Shown: in pieces, positions 1-9,489 of the stretch | How the letters are laid out: the number at the start of each line of letters is the position of its first letter | Numbering within the stretch: position 1 is the stretch's first letter | From: Gnetum montanum | Taxonomy: Eukaryota > Streptophyta > Gnetopsida > Gnetales > Gnetaceae | Length of the DNA: 48,594 nucleotides | Direction of reading: 5' to 3' | Assembly: GCA_015680685.1 (NCBI GenBank) | Contig: MNCI01006657.1 | Location: 106,121 to 154,714, forward strand | The notes under the pieces: generated by a model | Database searches by the model: none | What the model was told of the DNA's origin: nothing | The model's input: only the letters and a program-made list of their open reading frames with translations | Program-made: the position numbers and the translations under genes

Positions 1-165
1 TAGTTCTCTTTTGATTATATGGTTATTTTAATCATGTTTAGTTTACTTTTAAGTTTCCATTTACTTAGTTTGTGATGTTTGTAATTCCCTATCTATTACA
101 TCATTTTAAGATTTCTATGGTCTTATTCCTTGCACCAACATGCAATTAAAATTTTGGGGGCTAAG
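1..165 (+). mobile_element. 3' internal end and polypurine tract of LTR element G
   Basis: An AT-rich stretch without a coding frame ends in a purine/G-rich tract (about 151-165, core TTTTGGGGGCTAAG). This sits directly before a TG that can start an LTR. Such a tract primes plus-strand DNA synthesis just upstream of a 3' LTR. The element body lies outside the window, so its superfamily cannot be told. Confidence 0.4.
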
Positions 166-1284
166 TGTTGATGTTAACACTTCCATGCTCACATGGGGTC
201 ATGATTATCAACATCTCTATTTCTCTCTCTTAATAACCATAATAAAAATCATGCAAGTAGTGGGAATTTAAATTGTTGGGTGGTGGTCATTAATGGTGGT
301 GGTTATGGACATTAGTGGCAAACATTTTGGAAGTTATGGCAATTATGGTCATTAATGGTGGTGGTTACCTTCATTAGTAGTAGACATTTTGAAAGTTACG
401 ATGGTTAGGGACATAAGTGGGCACTTAATTGGAGAATGTGGGAGTTATTACATAAGAAGTGGAGGCGATTTTTGTAGCCGTTACATGAAACGTACGCATC
501 ATTATGGATGGCTACAACGGCTATAAAATGGAGTCTAGAGGGGGGCTCTTAGATCATCAAAAGGAGGGGAAGGGAATCCCAAAATAGGCTCTAGCGATTA
601 GTCTTGAGGGGTAGCTTCCTCTCCACTAAGAAGCAGTTTCCTCTTTTCTTTTCTTTTCTTTACAGGTTTTCAGCTGATCTTCAAGGAGGGTCCAAAGCAG
701 GAGCTAGTGGCTCATAATATGATCCTTGTGAGTCTTCTTGGCAACAGCAGGAGGGTTCTCTCTCTTTTCTTTCTATCTACAACAATGTAGGTAGCGCAGC
801 CCATGCGTACGACGTAAGACGTGCAGTTCTCTTTGGGCCAGCGACTTGTCTTGCTGGTTCAGACATGGGTGAACGATCTTCCTCTCTATGGTGGTGCATA
901 AAAGGTGGCAAATGATGGTAGGCTTTGAGAACTGCAGTTGCTGTCCTATGTGGACTACAGTGGGTAGTCTCTCTCTCTCCCTCTCTTGTGGCAATCACAA
1001 TCTTCCTGCCTAGCAATGGATACCATCGGTAGTCATGGACCAGCAACGTCAGCAGGACCATGGAAAATTTAGTTTTTTTAATCATTTATTGTATTGGAGA
1101 AAATTATTTAATTTAACTTCCAAATTTATTTCTTGTTTATTATTTGCAAGAGGCCACGTAGCCCTCTCTAGCTGAGACTATTCCTAGGTTTTCATACCCA
1201 TACAGGAGGTGCCCTAGGCAATAGTATCCTAAAATGGGTTTTCTTTCCCGATGTTGGTGTGACCAAAATTTATGCATCAATAGT
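166..1284 (+). mobile_element. Probable 3' LTR of element G
   Basis: This LTR-sized block begins TGTTGATG right after a polypurine tract. It holds a diverged 62-base direct duplication (285-346 and 347-408, sharing GGTCATTAATGGTGGTGGTTA), a TATA-like box (CTATAAAATG, 521-530) and a pyrimidine run at 641-660 in the presumed transcribed part. The right boundary is inferred from where the minus-strand Athila gag of element E begins, and is approximate. Short minus-strand frames at 773-1085 overlap one another, match nothing I know and are taken as chance. Confidence 0.35.
285..408 (+). repeat. 62-base tandem duplication upstream of a TATA box
   Basis: Two adjacent copies, starting at 285 and 347, share their first 21 bases and remain similar afterwards (each continues with 'acattttg-aagtta'). 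They lie 110-240 bases upstream of the TATA-like box at 521. Duplicated U3 segments are common LTR promoter features; a promoter role is inferred. Confidence 0.5.
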
Positions 1285-1289
1285 ATCTT

Positions 1290-1647
1290 GCTACCATGAT
1301 AGCATCTCTTCTTACTTGCATGTCTATTGGTTGATATGACCTAGTTGTGTTCTTAGTAACTTGGTATCCTTCTTAAATATGGCCAAGATTTGACCTCATG
1401 AGGGTTGGTTAAAGCATAGATGGTGCTAAGTGTTCTATCTACAATACAATGTTGTCATGTAAGTCTATCCATTTGAATTATTCATCTTGGTGGAAAATAA
1501 ATGTGAAACTAGGATAATAAGAATCATTATGAGCATATGTGATTCTTGTTGCATCAGTGCACTCCAATATTCTTCATTTTAATTTCTATTATTACTTGCA
1601 TTAATTTTAATAGTAGGTGGAGATTTCACTTTGGATATGGAAGTCAT
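1290..1647 (-). pseudogene. Athila-type gag N-terminus of element E (broken)
   Basis: Read on the minus strand from an ATG at 1647-1645, the translation includes YPSFTFIFHQDE followed by KWIDLHDNIVL. This is the same block that opens gag in elements A (5541), B (31913) and C (47731), where it reads FTFILHQDEQL...RDL..NI. At least one stop replaces a Gln codon right after HQDE. Beyond about 1380 the match fades, and at about 1290 it is cut by element G. It lies 130 bases downstream of its own primer site, as in the other copies. Confidence 0.75.
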
Positions 1648-1778
1648 TTTAATGTGATTAACAGTTAAGTGTATGTGTATGTGTGTATTTTGAAAAATTA
1701 TTCTAAGTATGAAAGATAGTCTTGATGATGCTTGATACAAGAACTATGTAAAATCAATTAACCAGCAAACATTAACAC

Positions 1779-1797
1779 ATCTTCAATAATGGCACTA
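1779..1797 (-). other. Primer binding site of element E (tRNA-Asp type, decayed)
   Basis: The minus strand reads TAGTGCCATTATTGAAGATG directly after the LTR end CTCATCA. It aligns with the tRNA-Asp primer site used by Athila elements (TGGCGCCGTTGCCGGGGAC), with mostly transition differences. Its position fixes this LTR as a 5' LTR on the minus strand. Confidence 0.7.
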
Positions 1798-1798
1798 A

Positions 1799-2597
1799 TG
1801 ATGAGTAAGCAAATTTCAACATTTAACCATACAAGCCACAAGTATTTATGTGCGACTAGATCATACTTCGTAGATGGACAATGTAAGTATACTAGTGAGT
1901 TGATAGTAAATTCATTATCATTGTCTTCCCACTTAGATATATGATAAAATGATGTTGTATGGCTTTAAGTATGCTAAAAGTAAACATAATAAAAATGATT
2001 AGAAATTTAATTTTTAAGTGTTACAAAAATTTAAAACTATTCTATCCTATGACAATAAGTATTCATTCATGCTTTTTTATACACATCCTAGGCTAATGTA
2101 GCTATTATTGGGATTACCAAGTTACTTTACTACTAAGTGAATCAAACAAATTCACTACTAGGTTACCAAATAATTACACTTTATACTCAAAACTAGTCAT
2201 ACTCATTTTGCCTTACTAATGAATATTGGAATAGTAAATGACTTAGTAAATCATAACATGGAAAAGTAAATATATTCTATGTGAGATACTGCAATGATGA
2301 AGTACAATCTCATTTTTACTACTATTCATGAATTGTATCTAGGAATAATCCACTCAAATAAAGATTTTTTATAACTATAAGTCACCACACTGAAGGCATT
2401 CACAACTAACTCTAACTTCAAGAAAATAAACTGCAAGAATTTCATTAACTGGTGAACTCAAACTTCTCTTCAACATAATGGTGGGCTTGTATTTATAGGC
2501 ACAACCATGGCCCACTACATCATATATATGACAATGTATATTGAGCTACAATATCGCATCTATGATATCATAGTCCTAAATAATAAGTGTTTCATCA
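1799..2597 (-). mobile_element. 5' LTR of Athila-type element E, minus strand
   Basis: On the minus strand this runs from TGATGA (2597) to CTCATCA (1799), about 800 bases, close to the 790-850 bases of the A, B and C LTRs. Shared landmarks in order are GATATC-type motifs near the start, a TATA box (GCCTATAAATAC, complement of 2489-2500), an AATCTTTATTTGAG block, and 'TTTGGTAACCTAGTAG' then 'TTGGTAATCCCA' near the end. It is much more diverged than the other LTRs. No matching 3' LTR is in the window. Confidence 0.75.
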
Positions 2598-3424
2598 TCT
2601 AGGAATGGAATGACCCACGATCTCATGTCTCACTATCTAGATACCATGCTATTCCCATTCCCAAATTACAACATGGTCTACTATAACTCTTGTAGATCAT
2701 ATAATTGGGCATATGGGACACTTTTTCCTCATCACCTTGGATACAAGATACATGCTTTAACCAAATGAGGTAAACCTCACTAACATCAACAAGACTAAAT
2801 GAGGATAACTATGTAAGAAAAACATAAAATATGATAATAGAATAATATGAAAACTTCTATATTAAATAAAATGAATATAGATTTATGTTAGGATATAAAA
2901 AAGGAAAAATATATTAAATAAGCTTTGTGGTATAAGTCAACTAGAACAGCTAAGTTTTTTTAAAAAGTATGATTTCTTAGTAATTATGATGATAAAATCA
3001 TTTATGTAATATCATTATGAGCTAATGATAGGTAGTTTAATTGGTTAACTTATTTGTTAACAAGTATTTGCAAGTAAGAGATTATGATTTCAATTACACT
3101 TGATGGACTTTAATATTATATATAAGTTCTACAAAAGTACCATAGTGCCTATATGTCTTAAGGGTATATATAGCTAAATAGTTTTGAATTCCAACATTCC
3201 CCTCCTCATAATCATACCATGGTAGTTTTGTGAGCCATTGCTAATTTTCTTAGAGCATATGGTTTATGGTTTATAAGTCACAAGCATGACTCCAAATAAT
3301 TATAATATAGAAACACACCAAGATATATAGTCCATTTTGAACTTTATAACTCATCATTTCCTATTAGAATCAAACCCATGACTTAGAGCTTTCAAATATA
3401 GAGTCTTACCACTAGGCTAATAAT
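2598..3424. other. AT-rich stretch without genes; small repeat remnants
   Basis: No coding similarity is visible on either strand. On the minus strand the complement of 3197-3210 is a GAGGAGGGGA purine tract. It is followed by TGTTGGAATTC (complement of 3186-3196), which looks like the start of a decayed 3' LTR running leftward. A weak tRNA-like A-box/B-box pair may lie at 3031-3098 on the plus strand (GGTAGTTTAATTGG ... GATTTCAATTAC), but I would not insist on it. Upstream parts of element F (its RT) should lie hereabouts but I could not find them. Confidence 0.35.
3360..3420 (-). repeat. tRNA-derived SINE-like head
   Basis: The minus strand reads TTAGCCTAGTGGTAAGAC (complement of 3402-3419, like a tRNA A box TRGCNNAGTGG). 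About 25 bases later comes GGGTTTGATTCT (complement of 3366-3377, like a B box GGTTCRANTCC). The order and spacing fit the RNA polymerase III promoter of a tRNA-related SINE. No cloverleaf or poly(A) end was verified, so this is tentative. Confidence 0.35.
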
Positions 3425-3714
3425 TCATTATTTAGTTATCTTAATGATTAGCCCATCATAGATGAGATAAAGAAACTAACATAAAGATGATGATAATGGT
3501 AGTTCATAGTTTAAAATTATTTTGAAATTACATTAAGCCTACAAAGATATGAAATTATAAATGTATCTTGATGAACAAACCAACTATTTATACTTATAAT
3601 ATCATATAACCAATGATTCTACAAGACTTTAACATCATAATGGTAAATAAAAGAGGTTTTAAGATGTGGTGGTTGATTATCTATTCCAAATTATAATATA
3701 AAACAAATAGAAGA
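3425..3714 (+). pseudogene. RNase H remnant of the oldest Athila element, F
   Basis: This aligns base by base with the RNase H ends of A (20290-20610) and B (36290-36610). There is a 'TTGATGAACAAACCAACT' stretch (LMNKP), then ATTCTACAAGACTTTAACATC (ILQDFNI, equivalent to ILQEFDL), then GTTGATTATCTATTCCAAATTA (equivalent to VADHLSQL). Many stops and shifts make it non-coding. It ends exactly where the chromovirus LTR begins, and its integrase continues at about 30085, after that element. This is what identifies F as the target of D. Confidence 0.7.
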
Positions 3715-4269
3715 TGTGAGAGAGATAGTAGGGTTGATGGTGGCCTACTACCTCCCCCATAGTTCCACGGTAATGAAGGTGTAAGGAGTCCTCTTCTCCT
3801 TGTGTCTTTGGAACCATACTGGCATGGTAGTTCCATGCATTAGTAAGAGGAGGCTATAGCCTTCCTCATTACCCCACTCAGTAGGACCTTCCCTAGGGTT
3901 ATGCAGTTCAACTTTGCATTGGGCTGTAAATCATGTCATGGGATGTGCTATGGGATGTTGCATGCACTCATTAGATCACAACATCAACTACTAACATAGT
4001 AATGAATCTAGAGGATTTAACTAGTAGTCCCCATGATGTTTATGTGAATGAGGCAAGGGAGTGCTATCTAGCTTTTATTAGTGTTACATGTTTGAGATAC
4101 TTGAAACACTACATAGGTCACATGCCAACACTAATAGTTTGTTTATTGACATGTGTTTCAATAGTATTGATAGTTGAGGTATATACCTCTCGATTTTTGT
4201 CCCAAATTTGAATTTGCTTTGAGGGACTTTTGGGATGTCAAACAATGTGTCAAGGATAATGGTGTTATA
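3715..4269 (+). mobile_element. 5' LTR of chromovirus element D
   Basis: It begins TGTGAGAGAGATAG and ends ...GGTGTTATA, two bases before a tRNA-Met primer site. It is homologous along its length to 29371-29901, for example 'CTTGTG.CTTTGGAACCATACTGGCATGGTAGTT', 'CAGTTCAACTTTGCATTGGG' and 'TTTGAGATACTTGAAACA'. The flanking five bases are GAAGA on the left and AAAGG after the 3' LTR, which match at three positions, a weak decayed target duplication. A 69-codon frame inside (4002-4211) has a counterpart in the other LTR but resembles no protein I know. Confidence 0.85.
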
Positions 4270-4271
4270 GA

Positions 4272-4284
4272 TGGTATCAAAGCC
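4272..4284 (+). other. Primer binding site of D (initiator tRNA-Met)
   Basis: TGGTATCAAAGCC differs by one transition from the plant initiator tRNA-Met complement TGGTATCAGAGC. It lies two bases after the LTR end. This primer is typical of chromoviruses and of many copia elements. Confidence 0.85.
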
Positions 4285-4421
4285 TCACACTAATTATCAA
4301 TGAAACTTACTAAATAAAGGGGTAGAGAGGGTTTTTTTTTTGTGAGGTTACCATTATCAACTTCTACTAGTCACTTCTCCTTTTGTGGGTGGCCTTTTGA
4401 AAGGTGCCAACTTTTTCCAAC

Positions 4422-4560
4422 ATGGAACCTCATGGACCTAGCAAAATGGATGAGGACAAGGCCAACCTGAAGGTCAATGCCAAACTTGGTCAACATTAGA
4501 CTAGACTCCAGCATCTATGAGACCAAGTTAAAGTTGTGGATGAGGCCTTACCAGCCCTAG
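4422..4560 (+). pseudogene. Chromovirus D gag, first fragment
   Basis: From ATG 4422 the frame reads MEPHGPSKMDEDKANLKVNA and continues, with two internal stops, to VVDEALPAL. There the Athila element A is inserted. The reading resumes at about 24700 on the far side of A (ESVEVIHYVLKEMDLL). Acidic/basic coiled-coil-like composition is usual for the N-terminus of such gags. It cannot make a product. Confidence 0.75.
4556..4560 (+). repeat. Target site duplication of element A, left copy
   Basis: CCTAG directly precedes the TGATGAG start of A's 5' LTR. The identical CCTAG follows A's 3' LTR at 24695-24699. Five bases is the usual Ty3/gypsy duplication length. With A removed, chromovirus gag joins across this site. 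Confidence 0.9.
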
Positions 4561-5408
4561 TGATGAGCCACAATATCAGGACTACGATATTGAATCTGTG
4601 ATATCGGGTCCACGATATTGGAGCCTACCAAGAAATATCAGACATTCGATATTAGAACCTATCTTATTGCCTATAAATAAGAGGTGGGAACACTTGGGTT
4701 TGGAAATTCTTTCTTAGTCCCTTACCCAAACTCTTGTAGTTTTTCCTTCTCAGAGTTAGAATTATTTCTGAGTGCCCACAGTAGGAGTCATAAAGTGAAT
4801 GAATCTTTATTCAAGCATTGTGAACTTGAGCACACCTTGTGTCCGAAAATAAAGATGAACTTTGTGATAAACCTTGAAGCATTTAGAATAGCTTATTTAT
4901 TTCATTTAATGTTATTTATAATTCTTCAACCATTCCCTTAGTTAATTGATGTTTTTTTTATTGATTCATTAATTTTCACAAGCAAGCACACTTAGTATGA
5001 CCACTTTGAGCATATGTGAAGCACTTGGTAACCTAGTAATAACTAGCATTTGGTAATCCCAGTAGTGTGACACTAGTTTAGGATGTGTACGGAGATTGGG
5101 AATAGATGATGGTGTTAAGACTAGTTAGAGCATAGTTTTTTAGTTAAATTAAATTAGTTACTTAATTATTTCCTTCCTCTATTTTAAGCACCAGGAGCAT
5201 AAAACATAAAAACCATAAAAATCACATACCTCAAGTTTACTTAACCATACAATCATGCCATACAAGTAAGCTTGGGAAGACAATGATTGCTAACCCATCC
5301 TTGTTCAGTAAAGGTGCATAAGCACTTAGTCCTTGGAATTTGACTGGATCATGTGTGAACACTCTCGTATTCGTATGGTTGAGCATAGGGGTACCTTGCC
5401 GCTCATCA
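4561..5408 (+). mobile_element. 5' LTR of Athila-type element A
   Basis: The 848-base LTR starts TGATGAGC and ends GCTCATCA, an 8-base inverted terminal pair. Near the start are about six GATATC/CGATATT motifs 13-20 bases apart, then a TATA box (CTATAAATA, 4671-4679). The block CCACAGTAGGAGTCATAAAG comes next, and then GTTTGGTAATCCC-like motifs near the end. Its partner is 23865-24694, and most differences between the pair are transitions. Confidence 0.95.
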
Positions 5409-5409
5409 T

Positions 5410-5428
5410 TGGCACCATTATCAAGGAC
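5410..5428 (+). other. Primer binding site of A (tRNA-Asp, decayed)
   Basis: TGGCACCATTATCAAGGAC follows the LTR by one base. Against the Athila tRNA-Asp site TGGCGCCGTTGCCGGGGAC, every difference is a transition, consistent with deamination of methylated cytosines on both strands. Confidence 0.85.
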
Positions 5429-5540
5429 TTTGTTCTTTGTGTGCTAACTGGAACTTAGGAAACTTCCCATAATTGGAACAAATCCTTTGGGTTGGTTAAT
5501 TTACAATCATCAAAAAGTATTGCACACTGAGTAATTAATC

Positions 5541-5877
5541 ATGTCTCCTTCTTCCTATGAGAGTGCTTCACCGCCTAGGTTTGACATGATGAATAGTCAA
5601 AGGTGTAGTACACATGATGATCTACCAGTGCCCCAACAGTTTTGCTTTGTATACATTCATTCTAATAATTATATGCCAGCTTTTACCTTTATCCTCCACC
5701 AAGATGAACAACTGCATTGGCATGATTTAGAGGGTAACATAGTATTACCTCCCAACTACCCAACTGCTCAATCCCAAGCATGCTTCTTCATGCTCTCACA
5801 TGCACTTACAAATGGAATACATTGGGTAGGAACAAGATTCAAAGGATTATCAGCCCATGGAGGCACAATGTTAGAGG
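5541..5877 (+). pseudogene. Athila A gag, N-terminal fragment
   Basis: The frame from ATG 5541 stays open for 112 codons, up to the insertion of element T1 at 5878. It starts MSPSSYESASPPRFD and contains AFTFILHQDEQLHWHDLEGN (residues about 50-69), the block shared with B, C and E. The open frame continues past the junction into T1's LTR by chance. In the element this would encode the start of the capsid precursor. Gag resumes at 16154. Confidence 0.85.
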
Positions 5878-6986
5878 TGAAACACCACAAAATTTTAGGT
5901 CTTAGCATCTTGATTGCAAATTTGGCTAAGTGTCAAAACAATGACACTTTGCCCATATTTTTCCAAGTATTGAGTGTAGCACCAAACTGCCAAACTTGAA
6001 AAATTATTCTAAGTGTCAAGACAATGACACTTTCTATAGCACCTTGCTACACTGTGTAGCATAGCATAGCATAGCACACTGACATGCTACAATGCAACGT
6101 AGCACTACAGTGCAACTCCCTGCTACGCTGTGTAGCATAGCACAATGTAGCACACTACCACACTATAGTGCAACGTAGTGCTACAGTGCAAAACCCAAAG
6201 CTATAATGCAGCATCACGCTACAATGAAACACCGGACACCATAGTGTAACACCCTGTTATGCTAACCCTAGCCCGATAAATAGCTCGTTCCTTCTTTTGG
6301 AAAGAGGGTTGGCTTCCATTTTTTACCAAATAGGTAGTTAGCACTTCCATTTGACATTTTTGGCACTTTGGCATCTTGGCACCTATCTCCATGGGCAAAC
6401 GAGACCCATAGCACACCATACCAATAGAGAAGCACACCAACATTGCGTGGTACATTGTATCCCCATTGCAAACCTGTACAGCATTGCACAGTACACCATG
6501 GCTACTGACCCAGCAGGCACAGTTCATCATAGTGAGCACTAGACTTCATAGGCTGACACCATCGAGGCTATGATTGCACTCCCACTGCATCCATTGTACA
6601 TTCTATATACCTGTATGAATTAGCTATGCTCCTTTTTTTGAGGTGGTGCATCTTCCTATTCAATCTCCCTTTTTGTTTGATTACAGCATTTATTTTTTGG
6701 CATTGTCAAGCGTTCAATCATGTTCACTGTCCTGTTATGTGCTTTAGCACGTTTCTACTATTGTGCACATAACATTTTCTTTTATTTTGCCACCAGATGT
6801 TCCATTCAAAATCATTTTTTGCAAAAGGGTTATTGTACACTGGTTAAGTCCCTATCTAATCAACTAGACCATTCAGGGCACCTAGAATCTATTTTCTCTA
6901 GCACAACCCTTGCATGAATCTGTGGTTAGGCTGTGCGCCTGAAGACCTCTCGATGTTTCCAGCCATCAACATTTTTTGTCGCTACA
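5878..6986 (+). mobile_element. 5' LTR of Tat-like non-autonomous element T1
   Basis: The 1109-base LTR starts TGAAACACCACAAAATTTTAG and ends TCGCTACA just before a primer site. Its partner is the interrupted 3' LTR (12035-12581 plus 15589-16148). It includes a GTAGC/GCTAC-rich array (about 6040-6260), a TATA-like site (CGATAAATA, near 6274) and an 'AGGGCACC...TTTTCTCTAGCACA' end block also found in T3. The five bases before it (AGAGG) and after the 3' LTR (AAAGG) differ by one transition, a good target duplication. Confidence 0.9.
6040..6260 (+). repeat. GTAGC/GCTAC array in T1 5' LTR
   Basis: Tightly packed copies of TGCTAC, GTAGCATAGCA, GCTACAGTGCAAC and close variants run through the U3 of this LTR. 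Both orientations are mixed, so the stretch can form many short hairpins (for example TGCTACRCTGTGTAGCA). Equivalent arrays lie in the 3' LTR (12205-12435) and in T1's leader (7060-7265). Confidence 0.75.
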
Positions 6987-6993
6987 TTTTTTT

Positions 6994-7010
6994 TGGTGCT
7001 ACATGGAGGG
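6994..7010 (+). other. Primer binding site of T1
   Basis: TGGTGCTACATGGAGGG lies eight bases after the LTR end. The same site in T2 is better preserved (TGGCGCTAGAAGGAGGG at 38823). I could not assign the tRNA with confidence. Confidence 0.6.
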
Positions 7011-7059
7011 TAGATCTAAGTTTTTGTCAAGTATCATTTTTAACTATTATGACTTGTTT

Positions 7060-7265
7060 TGTATAGTGTAGCAGCTGCACCACATGTAGCGTAGCAAGGT
7101 GGTACAAGGTGCAACATAGTAGGCATACACTGTGTAGCGTAGCATAGCATAGCACACTGCCATGCTATAGTGCAGCATAGCACTATAGTGCAACATCCAA
7201 CGCTACAGTGCAACATAATGATATAGTGCAACACCCAATGCTACAGTGTAACATCCTGTTACGCT
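7060..7265 (+). repeat. Second GTAGC/GCTAC array in the T1 leader
   Basis: Between the primer site and gag lies another array of GTAGCGTAGCA, GCTATAGTGCAGC and GCTACAGTGCAAC units. It ends ...CCTGTTACGCTACACC. The order of units resembles the LTR array, so part of the LTR array seems to have been copied into the leader. Nothing coding is visible here; a run of 'TTAGCCATTTTTCTAC'-like repeats follows (7270-7450). Confidence 0.7.
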
Positions 7266-7481
7266 ACACCAGAGTTGGCCATTTTTAGTAGTTATCATAC
7301 TTAGAAATTTTTCTACATCTTTATACTTAGCATTTTTTTCTACATTGTTACACTTAGCCATTTTCTATATATTTTTATACTTAGCTATTTTCCTGCTACT
7401 GACAGACTTAGTCATTTTTCTACCATTTTTAGAGTTAGCCATTTTCTACAAATAGAAACTCTCACAGCCTAACCTGTGAAT

Positions 7482-9134
7482 ATGAATCCAAATCAACCTT
7501 CCACGTTGGTGTCTAACACATTTGATACCACAATCCAGCCAAAGTATGCTGCATTAAACCATAAACAATAAAATTTTGTTTGTGCCAAAATTCAAGTAGG
7601 ACTACCAGTGGATTACCTCGATTTAGAGGCAAAAAAGAACTATGAAAAAGTCCACCAGAACGGATGGGAGCACAACCCCTCCTTGTTTGACATAATTCCA
7701 CTCATAGAGTCCTACCACCAGTTGTTGTCCCAACTCATCCATGCAAATAAGCATGATGCAAGAACAATCTATGAGGAAGCCTCACAGAAGGAGGAAGATG
7801 AGTTCGAGGCCCACTCTGAGAATGAGAGCCCCCTCCACACCATCTTCCAACAACCACTTCCTAGTATAGCCCCTCCTTAGTTTAGTCCACCCATCCCCTC
7901 TGAGATGATGACCATGCTAATTTAGCATTTCTTGCAAGTAACTAATGCATTTTCCCAACATTATGCTCATGTAGGGGCCACCTCCTAGCCCCAAACAACT
8001 CAAGCATCCTACATCTTGCCTATCTCATCAGTGTTTACAATGTCTGTCCAACCCACCCATGTGTGGCCCACTCCAATCACCGCACCCATCGCTCAGCCAA
8101 TACATCAGCAATCATCTGCTATGACGTTAAACTGACAACACCCGTCCACTATGATGTTAAACTGGTAGACTCCACAACCAACAATTTAACCCCATGCTAT
8201 CCAACCAACATAAGCCTAACCAATGCAACTGACTGGCACATCCCCAAGCTTGGATAAATCATTTCAGCTAATCCAAAGCTTGATGGAGGAGATCAATCAA
8301 CTTCAGGCTACCTCCTCCGACATCATCAAGGTGGTGGACTTCTATGGAGATGATCCCATAAGTCTTACAATAACACCCCTAACTCTTCCAACTAGAGCCC
8401 AACTACCTCAATTTACCAAGTACAACGAAGAAGGGGATCCCAATGCATACTTGGTCACATTTCGATCTGAATGCCTACTCCTTCAAGCTTGGCCACATGC
8501 CATCATACGTGTCTTCCCCATGTCACTCACTGGCAAGGCCTTAGAATGGTATCATGCATTACCCAATGCCTCAATCTCCTCTTTGGAGGATCTCATAAGA
8601 AATTTTGTGATGCACTTCAGGTACAACCTAAAGCCTGAAGCAACCCTCAACTAGTTGATGTAAGTTAAGTAGGGGCCTCTAGAGCTCGTGTCAAAATTCC
8701 TCCAACGTTGGAGCGCTGCATTGAGTGAAATGCATGAACCCTTAGTGGAGACACACTTACTAGATATCTTTAAAGGTGTAGTGAATAACTTCATCAAGTC
8801 CAAACTGTATTATCTAGCCCTAAAGTCTCTTAGCCAAGCCTTTGCCCAAACAAAAGGCATAGAAGAAGCAGCGCAAGCTAGCAATGATCCAACCTATGTG
8901 GCCTACAGAAGCCAACATGCTTGCAAGAAAAATACAATAGTGATAATAGTAGCCACAAGAACAAAAGAAACCAACCGAAGCCCAATAGCTAAGCATCCCA
9001 AGGACCCAGCTGACAAAATCACCAATTCTAGCACCAACTCACCTACATTGACAGGGGCTACCCCAAGGCTCAACTTTCAGGGCAAGGACCACTCAAAGTA
9101 TACACACTACTGGTGCAACCCTCTAAACTACTAG
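7482..9134 (+). pseudogene. T1 gag (Retrotrans_gag-like), decayed
   Basis: From ATG 7482 a single main frame can be followed with scattered stops. An acidic segment comes first (EEDEFEAHSENES, near 7795), then a Gln/Pro/Thr-rich linker (7880-8220). The capsid-like domain (8223-8900) contains YNEEGDPNAYLVTF, the LLQAWP block, LTGKALEWYHALPNASISS and GVVNNFIKSKLYYLAL. The WYHALP...SISSLEDL pattern is the hallmark of plant gypsy gag. T2 carries the same domain at 40260-40868. The zinc-knuckle segment present in T2 is missing here (see 9135-9489). Confidence 0.85.
8113..8172 (+). repeat. Two copies of the TTAAACTGGC motif inside T1 gag linker
   Basis: CTGCTATGACGTTAAACTGAC and CCACTATGATGTTAAACTGG lie about 38 bases apart within the linker of gag. 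They match the motif repeated in the 3' untranslated part of T1 (10712-10876) and, on the minus strand, T3 (46391-46787). In the gag frame they create stops, so they may have been introduced after the frame lost constraint. Confidence 0.6.
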
Positions 9135-9489
9135 AGAAACTCTTAAAAGCTGGGTGTACTGATCTAAATCGTCAGTGTAAGGCTAGAAGGGAATAAAAAT
9201 AGACACCAAAAGATCATCGGATAGGCACAGTTGACCCTACCTTCGCCTGAGGCAAAGTTGCAAAGGAAATGAAGGTAGAGTGCCTTGGATGGTCTACACA
9301 CAAATCAACCAAGGACTTCCTCGAGTGTAAACTGTGGCCTGCGTTGGAGTTATCGTAACTGATTTTCAAAATGTAAATATTACGCACAAAATGTAAACAA
9401 AAATGTATGCAGAACTGGTATTGTAAACAAAACGTAAAATAAATGTAAATCAGAGCAAACAAAATAATGACTGGCAAAATGAACTGTGC
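9135..9489. other. Unassigned filler between T1 gag and protease
   Basis: Here T1 departs from T2. In T2 the matching interval (about 41120-42116) is roughly 1 kb and holds the zinc knuckle. T1 instead has about 350 bases with no similarity to it and no coding sense. It includes a run of ATGTAAA/CGTAAA-like repeats at 9365-9450. It is best read as a deletion with inserted filler DNA. Confidence 0.5.

Noticed and set aside
773-1085. Two overlapping minus-strand frames (73 and 102 codons)
   Set aside because: They lie within LTR-like sequence, overlap each other in different frames and show no domain.
6040-6260. CRISPR-like array
   Set aside because: The repeats are short, irregular, of both orientations and without uniform spacers, and they sit inside an LTR of a plant retrotransposon.
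6219-6542. Overlapping frames on both strands
   Set aside because: They fall in the T1 LTR array and its flank; the repeated GTAGC composition keeps several frames open by chance.
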